Of a stretch of 6,738 nt of DNA, positions 1 through 5,557 are shown one piece after another. The stretch's first letter is position 1. Each line of letters opens with the position of its first letter. The position numbers and the translations under genes were made by a program. The DNA is from an uncultured Bacillota bacterium (GTDB lineage Bacteria > Bacillota > Clostridia > Peptostreptococcales > Anaerovoracaceae). The stretch is taken from positions 1 to 6,738 of the forward strand of contig CAMOZS010000091.1 in the NCBI GenBank assembly GCA_946631075.1, read 5' to 3'. The notes below the pieces were generated by a model. It had not been told where the DNA came from. It saw nothing but the letters and a program-made list of their open reading frames with translations, and did no database searches.

Positions 1-1
1 C

Positions 2-1195
2 CGCAGGGAGGGAAGGAAATTCAGCGATTTCGCCATCCTTTACCGGACCAACGCCCAGTCCAGAACTTTTGAGGAAGCCCTTTCCCGCAGGGACATCCCC
101 TACCGGGTCCTGGGCGGCCTTCGTTACTATGACCGCAAGGAAGTCAAGGACCTCATGTGCTATATGCGCCTGGTCCAGAACCGGGCCGACAATCTGGCCC
201 TGGTCCGGATCGTGAACGAGCCCAAGAGGGGGATCGGGGCCAAGACCCTGGAGAAACTGCAGACTCTGGCAAGGGTCCGGGGGGAGAGCCTCTTCGATAC
301 CCTGTGCGATGAGGCGGTCGTCTCATCCCTTTCCGCAAAGGCTGGGGCCGGCATCCGCCAGCTGACTGACCTGATCGGATCCTTTGCGGCAGAGAAGGAA
401 AATATGCGGGTCTCGGACATCTACGACGGCCTTCTGGTCCGTTCCGGATACATGAAGATGCTGGAAGACCAGAACACCATCGAGAGCGAGAGCCGGATCG
501 AAAACCTGATGGAATTCAAATCCGTCATCTACGATTTTGAAGAAGAGGACCTGAATATCACCCTGGAGGATTTCATGGAGCGGATCGCCCTGCTGGCGGA
601 CGTGGACAACCACGACGCTGACGAGAACGCGGTCGTCCTCATGACCCTCCACAGCGCCAAGGGACTGGAATTCCCCTTCGTCTTCATGCCGGGCATGGAA
701 GACGGTCTCTTCCCCGGCTGGCGGGCCTTTGACCGGGCCGACGGACTGGAGGAAGAGCGCAGACTCTGCTATGTGGGCATCACCCGGGCCAAGGAACGGC
801 TCTGGATGACCAGCGCTCAGATGAGGACCCTGTACGGCAAGACCGACCTGACCAGGGAATCTCAGTTCATGCGTGAGATCGATCCCAAGCTGCTGACCGG
901 CGACGGGGTCTATCAGGAGAAGAGACAGAAGGTGGGCGCTTTCAAGGACGGAGCCTCGGCTCCGGCTGCCGCAAGGCCCTTCGACCAGCTCAAGTACGCC
1001 CGCCAGAGGACCAGGCAGAACGCGGCGGCCATGCAGAAGTCCGCGGATGATTCCTTCGCGGCGGGAGACCGGATCTCCCATCCCAAATTCGGCGAGGGAG
1101 AGGTGCTGAGCTCCGACGGGAAGATCATTCGCGTCAGGTTCGCAGACGGTGAGAAAAAACTGGCGATCGGATTCGCGCCACTTAAGAAACTATGA
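2..1195 (+). CDS. pcrA: ATP-dependent DNA helicase PcrA/UvrD, C-terminal part (5' end outside window)
   Basis: Superfamily 1A 3'-5' DNA helicase that unwinds DNA in nucleotide excision and mismatch-type repair and removes obstacles at forks. The frame is open from base 2 with no start in view. The 397 visible codons are about half of a usual PcrA (roughly 740 residues), so the Walker A and B motifs lie upstream. Visible features in order: the motif IV region YRTNAQSR near bases 38-61; the 2B-domain stretch with VNEPKRGIG near 212-238; motif V, TLHSAKGLEF, at 644-673; motif VI, YVGITRAKERL, from 770, with the ATP-sensing Arg at 785; and a C-terminal Tudor-like module from GDRISHPKFGEG (1064) to the end, the part that contacts RNA polymerase in Bacillus PcrA. 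The ATG at 155 is internal to the conserved domain and is not the start. The stop overlaps the ligA start in ATGA, and PcrA-LigA adjacency is common in Bacillota. The Tudor tail favours PcrA over Rep; nothing looks broken. Confidence 0.96.
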   Translation, partial: RREGRKFSDFAILYRTNAQSRTFEEALSRRDIPYRVLGGLRYYDRKEVKDLMCYMRLVQNRADNLALVRIVNEPKRGIGAKTLEKLQTLARVRGESLFDTLCDEAVVSSLSAKAGAGIRQLTDLIGSFAAEKENMRVSDIYDGLLVRSGYMKMLEDQNTIESESRIENLMEFKSVIYDFEEEDLNITLEDFMERIALLADVDNHDADENAVVLMTLHSAKGLEFPFVFMPGMEDGLFPGWRAFDRADGLEEERRLCYVGITRAKERLWMTSAQMRTLYGKTDLTRESQFMREIDPKLLTGDGVYQEKRQKVGAFKDGASAPAAARPFDQLKYARQRTRQNAAAMQKSADDSFAAGDRISHPKFGEGEVLSSDGKIIRVRFADGEKKLAIGFAPLKKL

Positions 1196-3153
1196 ACGAA
1201 AAAAGAGAACGGATAAAAGAACTGGTCGCCGTCCTGAACCGGGCGTCCAGAGCATATTATCAGGCAGACGAAGAGATCATGTCCAACCGGGAGTATGACC
1301 GGCTCTACGATGAACTGGTCAGCCTGGAGGAGGAGACAGGGATCGTCCTGTCTTCCAGCCCCACAGTCAATGTCGGCTACGAGGTGGTCAGCAGCCTGCC
1401 CAAGAAACAGCATCCTTCCCCCATGCTTTCCCTGGACAAGACCAAGGACCCGGCTGCCCTGGCGGCCTGGCTGGGGGATCAGGAGGGCCTGCTCTCCTGG
1501 AAGCTGGACGGACTGACCATCGTCCTGACCTATACCGAAGGCAGACTGTCCGACGCGGTGACCCGGGGAGACGGGATCACCGGCGAGGTCATCACAGGAA
1601 ACGCCAGGGTCTTTGACAATGTGCCCCTGACCATCCCCTCGAAGGAGGAGACCGTGGTCCGGGGTGAAGCGGTGATCAGCTATCCTCAGTTTGAGCAGAT
1701 CAACGAGTCCATCGAGGACGCGGAAGCCAGATACAAGAACCCGAGAAACCTCTGCAGCGGGACGGTCCGGCAGCTGGACAGCAGCGTGACGGCGGCTCGC
1801 CATGTGCGCTTTTACGCCTTCTCCCTGGCAGCCGGCGGCGGAGACCAGACCCGGCGAAGGGACCAGATGGAATGGCTCCGGGCCCAGGGATTCGATACGG
1901 TCGAAAACATCCCGGTCACCAGGGACACCGTCGAGGAGGCGGTGGCTTCCTTCGCGGAGAAGATCGGGGATTTCGACATCCCCTCCGACGGACTGGTCCT
2001 GACCTTTGACGACATAGCCTACGGCAGGTCCCTCGGGACCACCGCCAAGTTCCCCCGGGACTCCATCGCCTTCAAGTGGCAGGATGAGCTGGCGGAGACG
2101 ACCCTGCGGCAGATCCTGTGGAATCCGTCCAGGACCGGCCTGATCAATCCCATCGCCGTCTTCGATCCGGTGGAGCTGGAGGGGACCACGGTCAGCAGGG
2201 CTTCGGTCCACAACCTGAGCATCGTGGAGGAGCTCCAGCTGCTGCCCGGGGACAGGATCCAGGTCTATAAGGCCAACATGATCATCCCTCAAATCGAGAA
2301 GAATCTTTCCGCAAAGGCTGGACGGGCGGCCCCGGAGCCTCCCGGAGCGTGTCCTGCCTGCGGAGAGGAGACCGCGGTCCGGGATGAGAACGGTATCCGG
2401 ACCCTCAGGTGTCCCAACCCGGACTGCCCGGCCAAGAAGATCAAGTCCTTCACCCATTTCGTGGGCAGGACCGCCATGAATATCGAAGGCCTGTCCGAGG
2501 CCACCCTGGAGAAGCTGATCGGTATCGGCGCCCTCCACCAGCTGGCGGACATCTTCCGCCTGGACCGGTTCCGGGAGGAGATCGTGGGGATGGAAGGCTT
2601 CGGCGAGAAGTCCTTTGACAACCTGATCAAAGCCTGCCGGAAGGCGTCGCAGACGACGCCGGACCGGCTGCTGAACAGCCTGGGGATCCCGGGCATAGGA
2701 TCCGCCAACGCCAGGATGATCTGCCTGGCAGGGGAGAACCGGTGGGAGAAGATCTCGGGGATGACAGAAGAGGAGCTTCTGTCCATCGACGGGATCGGGG
2801 ATGTCCTGGCCAGGGACTTCACCGCCTTCTTTGCCGATGAAGGAAACCGGGGGATGCTGGAAGAGCTCCTGCCCCTGCTGACTCTGGACGAGAGCTATGA
2901 AGAAAGGACGGATCAGCCTTTGCAGGGGAAGACCTTCGTCATTACCGGAAGCCTGGAACGGTTCGAGAACCGGGAGGCTGCCCAGGAGAAGATCCGGCAG
3001 CTGGGAGGCAAGGCGGCCGGCTCGGTCAGCAAAAAAACCGACTATCTGGTCAATAACGACATCGGTTCCGGCTCATCCAAGAACAAAAAAGCCAAGGAGC
3101 TGGGGATTCCGATCATTACCGAAGAACAATTACTGGAGATGATGAACGAATGA
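1192..3153 (+). CDS. ligA: NAD+-dependent DNA ligase LigA, divergent clostridial type
   Basis: Seals nicks in duplex DNA during replication and repair, using NAD+ to form a ligase-AMP intermediate. At 653 residues it is full length (E. coli LigA has 671). Domains in order: the Ia NMN-binding domain (about 1-60) with Y22, Y35 and D36; nucleotidyltransferase with the KLDG motif (nucleophile K104, D106), E132, RGEAVI (E159), NPRN (R185), R193, D266 and K295; an OB fold (about 300-380); a zinc finger with C387, C390, C407 and C412; helix-hairpin-helix repeats (about 415-560); and a BRCT domain (about 577-653) starting LQGKTFVITGSL. Several positions considered important in E. coli LigA differ: H23 is Tyr, D32 is Asn, E113 is Ser102 and K290 is Thr271. 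The OB-fold GDVIP is NMIIP. I recall the same pattern in clostridial LigA proteins, so it is probably a lineage type rather than decay. The ATG start is fixed by the 4-base overlap with pcrA and by Ia residues that number exactly as in E. coli. No clear Shine-Dalgarno precedes it, which suggests translational coupling. The next gene overlaps its stop by 4 bases. Confidence 0.95.
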   Translation: MNEKRERIKELVAVLNRASRAYYQADEEIMSNREYDRLYDELVSLEEETGIVLSSSPTVNVGYEVVSSLPKKQHPSPMLSLDKTKDPAALAAWLGDQEGLLSWKLDGLTIVLTYTEGRLSDAVTRGDGITGEVITGNARVFDNVPLTIPSKEETVVRGEAVISYPQFEQINESIEDAEARYKNPRNLCSGTVRQLDSSVTAARHVRFYAFSLAAGGGDQTRRRDQMEWLRAQGFDTVENIPVTRDTVEEAVASFAEKIGDFDIPSDGLVLTFDDIAYGRSLGTTAKFPRDSIAFKWQDELAETTLRQILWNPSRTGLINPIAVFDPVELEGTTVSRASVHNLSIVEELQLLPGDRIQVYKANMIIPQIEKNLSAKAGRAAPEPPGACPACGEETAVRDENGIRTLRCPNPDCPAKKIKSFTHFVGRTAMNIEGLSEATLEKLIGIGALHQLADIFRLDRFREEIVGMEGFGEKSFDNLIKACRKASQTTPDRLLNSLGIPGIGSANARMICLAGENRWEKISGMTEEELLSIDGIGDVLARDFTAFFADEGNRGMLEELLPLLTLDESYEERTDQPLQGKTFVITGSLERFENREAAQEKIRQLGGKAAGSVSKKTDYLVNNDIGSGSSKNKKAKELGIPIITEEQLLEMMNE

Positions 3154-4220
3154 TATTACCAACAGGGAAACTGGACAGCGATCTGCTGAAGGAGATCGTA
3201 TTCGATAAAATCAGATACAGAAGCAGCGATGTGAAGGTCCGGCCGGGGATCGGCGAGGACTGCGCCTGCGTAGGATTCGGGGATTACGACTGCGTCATGT
3301 CTACGGACCCGATCACATCGGCGGTCAGCGACATCGGCCGGCTGGCCATCCACATCACCTGCAACGACATCGCTTCCAACGGAGTGCAGCCGCTGGGCAT
3401 CATGCTGGCGGTCATGCTGCCGGTGGGAACGACGGAAGAAGACGTGGAACACATCATGGGACAGGCGGCGGAAACGGCGGCAGACCTTCAGGTGGAGATC
3501 ATCGGAGGACATACGGAGATCACGCCGGCGGTAAAGCAGCCGGTCATCGTGTCCACGGCCATCGGCAAGACACCGGCGGGAAGCTCCCAGAGCGGTAACG
3601 ACATGGTCCCGGGGGATTTCATCATGATGACCAAGGCGGCAGGTCTGGAGGGAAGCGGGATCATCGCCTGCGATTACGCCGGCAGGCTGCGGCAGGAAAA
3701 GGATGCCTCGGGAGAGCCTCTTCTGAGTGAGGAGGAGATCCGCAGGGCCCAGTCCTTCCTGGATCTGGTCAGCGTGGTCCGGGAAGGGGTGGCCGCCGGA
3801 AGGGTCGGGACCCACGGGATGCACGATATCACTGAGGGCGGGATCCTGGGCGCGGTTTGGGAGATGTGCCAGATCTCCGGAACAGGAGCGGAAGTCTGGG
3901 AGGAATCCATCCCCATGGAGCCGGAAACGAGAAAGATCTGCGGGGTCTTCGATATCGACCCGCTGCGGCTGATCTCCAGCGGATCCATGGTCATCATTGT
4001 TTCAAAGGACCGCAGAGAGCAGATGGAGGAGGCCATGGCAGAGGCCGGGGTAGCCGCCTCCGTCATCGGTGTGATCAAAGAGAAGGAAGAAGGGATCCGG
4101 ATGATCCGGAGAACGAAGACCTGCGGAGCTGAAGGAGAAGGCCGCATAAGTGTCGCGGTCGATCCTCCCTACGCGGACGAGATCTACAAGGTAGCCGGCA
4201 GGGAAAGGATCGGCGGATAA
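3150..4220 (+). CDS. PurM-superfamily (AIR synthase/HypE-like) protein, substrate unknown
   Basis: A 356-residue protein with the two-domain fold of AIR synthase (PurM), HypE, ThiL and SelD, enzymes that bind ATP and activate a small substrate by phosphoryl transfer or dehydration. N-terminal signatures: GEDCA (35-39), STDP (51-54), DIGRLAIHITCNDIASNG (61-78) and IIGGHTEIT (117-125), matching the Mg-ATP-binding Asp/Asn/Gly-rich strands of the family. C-terminal signatures: HGMHDITEGG (222-231) and DPLRLISSGSM (270-280). The SSGSM and TEGG motifs place it nearest HypE or AIR-synthase-related proteins of Clostridia. It does not end in the PRxC tail that carries the carbamoylated Cys of true HypE, and no other hyp, pur, thi or selenium genes are nearby. 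It is therefore unlikely to be a working HypE, PurM or ThiL, and I give no symbol. The ATG overlaps the ligA stop in ATGA, with GGAG at 3135-3138 as a somewhat distant ribosome site. Co-translation with ligA is likely. Confidence 0.85.
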   Translation: MILPTGKLDSDLLKEIVFDKIRYRSSDVKVRPGIGEDCACVGFGDYDCVMSTDPITSAVSDIGRLAIHITCNDIASNGVQPLGIMLAVMLPVGTTEEDVEHIMGQAAETAADLQVEIIGGHTEITPAVKQPVIVSTAIGKTPAGSSQSGNDMVPGDFIMMTKAAGLEGSGIIACDYAGRLRQEKDASGEPLLSEEEIRRAQSFLDLVSVVREGVAAGRVGTHGMHDITEGGILGAVWEMCQISGTGAEVWEESIPMEPETRKICGVFDIDPLRLISSGSMVIIVSKDRREQMEEAMAEAGVAASVIGVIKEKEEGIRMIRRTKTCGAEGEGRISVAVDPPYADEIYKVAGRERIGG

Positions 4221-4225
4221 GGAGG
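4221..4225 (+). promoter_or_regulatory. Ribosome binding site of the prsW-like gene
   Basis: GGAGG directly follows the TAA stop of the PurM-like gene and lies 8 bases before the ATG at 4234. It is the strongest Shine-Dalgarno in the window. It fixes the start and implies that this gene is initiated independently, unlike the two ATGA-coupled genes upstream. Confidence 0.85.
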
Positions 4226-4233
4226 AATCGGAT

Positions 4234-5319
4234 ATGAGCAACACTTTGCTGATGCTGGCGGTACTGCCCGGCATTCTGATCATCATTTATATCTACAGGA
4301 AGGACAAGGTGGAGAAAGAACCCTGGAGCCTGATCTTCAAGCTGATGTTCTTCGGGGCCCTGTCCTGCGTACCGGCATCGGTGATGGAGATGTTCGTCGA
4401 CAGCAGGATGCCCTATTTCCCTGAGGGAAGTCTGGCCTACGCCCTGACCATGGCCTTCTGCTCGGCTGCTTTCTGCGAGGAGCTGTGCAAGTTCGCCTTC
4501 CTCCGCATCGGCACATGGAAAAGCCCGGAGTTCGGATACCGGTTCGACGGTATCGTCTACGGGGTCGCCGTGGCGGTGGGCTTCGCTGTTCTGGAGAACA
4601 TCCTGTACGTGTACCAGTACGGATTTGAGACGGCGATCGTCCGAGCTTTCATGTCGGTGCCCCTCCACGCTTTCTGCGGCCTCTTTATGGGCGTCTTCTA
4701 CGGGGCGGCAAAGCAGGCCCAGATCCAGGGCAAAAGCACCGGAAGATTCATCTTCCTGGCCCTGTTCGTACCGATGATGATCCACGGCGTCTACGACACT
4801 CTGGCATTCCTGGGAAACACCGCAGCTTCCGGGGTCCTTCTGGGATTCGTCGTCCTGATGTACATCGTATCGATCCGCTGCGTCCGCCAGTACTCGAAGG
4901 ATGACTGGCAGACCGGTTTTTATCCGGAAGGACAGCCTTTGTCCGGGGATCAGGGATACGGCGGCCGGGGACAGACCGGCGGCTGGGGATATCCCGGCGG
5001 CCAGGGACAGCCGGGCCAGGGATACGGCCAGAACAGGGATCCCTTCAGAGACATGGGACAGGACAGTTACCGGGACATCTTCGGCGGCAGCGGCAATCCT
5101 GCCAGCCAGGGAAGCGGATACGGCAGAGGACCCCAGACCGATCACCGGCGGCGGCCTGACGCCGGGACCGGATACCGGGCCTATCCCGGACAGGTCCAGG
5201 ACGGGAAGATCGTCCTGCTATGCCCCCACTGCCGGCGCGGCCTTCGGGTCCCGGTGGGCCTGGGACAGATCCGCGTCCGCTGTCCTCACTGCGGACAGGA
5301 ATTCACCAAGACGACCTGA
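4234..5319 (+). CDS. prsW: PrsW-family intramembrane protease with C-terminal zinc ribbon
   Basis: Polytopic membrane glutamic-type protease family. Characterised PrsW proteins make the first cut in anti-sigma factors (RsiW in Bacillus subtilis, RsiT in Clostridioides difficile) and so release ECF sigma factors. Length is 361 residues, of which about 215 form the core. Likely membrane segments: about 4-21, 33-50, 68-88, 104-126, 137-157, 170-190 and 197-216. Family motifs are intact: EELCK (E82, E83, K86), FDGIVYGVAVAVGFAVLEN (104-122), RAFMSVPLHA (137-146) and the last-helix MIHGVYD (H184, D188). Residues 220-323 are a Gly/Gln/Tyr/Arg-rich, probably disordered linker, followed by a four-Cys zinc ribbon (C330, C333, C350, C353). 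This tail is additional to the B. subtilis-type core. It is preceded by GGAGG at 8 bases and follows the PurM-like gene by 13 bases. No sigma or anti-sigma gene is in the window, so the substrate is unknown. The family call is firm; orthology to PrsW of Bacillus is not proven. Confidence 0.9.
   Translation: MSNTLLMLAVLPGILIIIYIYRKDKVEKEPWSLIFKLMFFGALSCVPASVMEMFVDSRMPYFPEGSLAYALTMAFCSAAFCEELCKFAFLRIGTWKSPEFGYRFDGIVYGVAVAVGFAVLENILYVYQYGFETAIVRAFMSVPLHAFCGLFMGVFYGAAKQAQIQGKSTGRFIFLALFVPMMIHGVYDTLAFLGNTAASGVLLGFVVLMYIVSIRCVRQYSKDDWQTGFYPEGQPLSGDQGYGGRGQTGGWGYPGGQGQPGQGYGQNRDPFRDMGQDSYRDIFGGSGNPASQGSGYGRGPQTDHRRRPDAGTGYRAYPGQVQDGKIVLLCPHCRRGLRVPVGLGQIRVRCPHCGQEFTKTT
4891..5202 (+). other. Low-complexity Gly/Gln/Tyr/Arg-rich linker of the PrsW-like protein
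   Basis: Residues 220-323, right after the last membrane helix, are built of short irregular GYG, GQG, GGR and PGQ units with scattered Arg, Asp and Tyr. At DNA level the stretch reuses words such as ccaggga and ggatacggc, so it probably grew by slippage or short duplication. It is expected to be disordered and to tether the zinc ribbon to the membrane core. Confidence 0.75.
5203..5316 (+). other. Zinc ribbon domain at the C terminus of the PrsW-like protein
   Basis: Residues 324-361 carry two CPHC knuckles (C330/C333 and C350/C353) separated by 16 residues, in a setting of short strands (KIVLLCPHC, LRVP, IRVRCPHCGQEF). This is the usual layout of a small four-Cys zinc ribbon. Its binding partner is unknown; such ribbons bind protein, RNA or DNA. 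Confidence 0.8.
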
Positions 5320-5330
5320 TCCGGTTGTCC

Positions 5331-5359
5331 TTGACGGGTAAAGGGAAAAATACTATAAT
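5331..5359 (+). promoter_or_regulatory. Sigma-A-type promoter for the SRP RNA
   Basis: The -35 box TTGACG (5331-5336) and a perfect -10 box TATAAT (5354-5359) are separated by 17 bases, one mismatch from the housekeeping consensus. Transcription should start around 5366-5368, just before the 5' arm of the SRP RNA. It begins only 11 bases after the prsW-like stop. It fits a strong constitutive RNA promoter and may also feed dnaX. Confidence 0.9.
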
Positions 5360-5365
5360 GGGTAA

Positions 5366-5530
5366 GCATGAAATTGCCTTTTGATGGTTCCGCATGCATG
5401 GTTTGGGTCCTGCGCAATAGGACGCCGTGAACCTTGTCAGGTCCGGAAGGAAGCAGCAATAAGCGGAAGCTCTTATGTGCCGCAGATCAGCCTTCTCCTA
5501 GCCGTGCGGAGCTTTCAAAGGGCAATTTCG
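5366..5530 (+). ncRNA. ffs: Signal recognition particle RNA (small/4.5S type, no Alu domain)
   Basis: RNA scaffold of the signal recognition particle; with Ffh it targets ribosomes making membrane and secreted proteins to FtsY and the translocon. The diagnostic apical core, GTCAGGTCCGGAAGGAAG with its GGAA tetraloop followed by CAGCAATAAG, lies at 5436-5463. The flanks GTGAACC (5427-5433) and ATGTGCCGCAG (5475-5485) also match the bacterial consensus. A mid-stem pairs CTGCG (5410-5414) with CGCAG (5481-5485). A basal helix pairs 5371-5394 with 5505-5528 almost without a break. The result is one long rod of about 158 bases, longer than E. coli 4.5S (114) and shorter than B. subtilis scRNA (about 270), with no room for the Alu hairpins. 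Ends are estimated from the promoter and the helix; the mature ends could be trimmed. Position just upstream of dnaX matches Bacillota synteny. Confidence 0.95.
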
Positions 5531-5535
5531 ATTTT
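5505..5535 (+). terminator. Possible weak intrinsic terminator at the SRP RNA 3' end
   Basis: The 3' arm of the basal helix (ending GGCAATTT at 5521-5528) is followed by CGATTTTAT, a short interrupted T tract at 5532-5535. The arm pairs with the far 5' arm rather than with a local partner, so this is not a classic compact terminator. Partial read-through into dnaX is plausible. Confidence 0.35.
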
Positions 5536-5557
5536 ATAACAGAGAAGAGATGAATCT

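Noticed and set aside
155..1195. ATG at 155 as the start of a short helicase-like gene
   Set aside because: The conserved helicase sequence continues upstream in the same frame to base 2 (motif IV region), so this ATG is an internal Met.
913..2538. Long open frame on the - strand (541 codons) opposite pcrA and ligA
   Set aside because: It lies antisense to two unmistakable conserved genes, is rich in Gly/Asp/Leu/Arg repeats typical of reverse frames in GC-rich DNA, and shows no recognisable domain.
3150..4220. Assignment as hypE, purM or thiL
   Set aside because: The fold matches, but the HypE C-terminal Cys tail is absent and no pathway neighbours are present, so a specific symbol is not supported.
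4922..5037. Tandem repeat or CRISPR-like array in the GC-rich repeats of the prsW-like gene
   Set aside because: Repeat units are short, irregular and in frame as Gly/Gln/Tyr codons; there are no equal-length spacers or conserved direct repeats.
4075..5145. Long open frame on the - strand (356 codons) opposite the prsW-like gene
   Set aside because: A shadow of GC-rich codon bias: it overlaps an intact membrane protease frame and has His/Asp/Gln-rich composition with no domain or ribosome site.
5371..5528. The AAATTGCC / GGCAATTT inverted pair as insertion-sequence ends or a transposon-derived element
   Set aside because: The arms enclose only the SRP RNA core, continue as a long helix into the RNA stem, and there is no transposase or target duplication.
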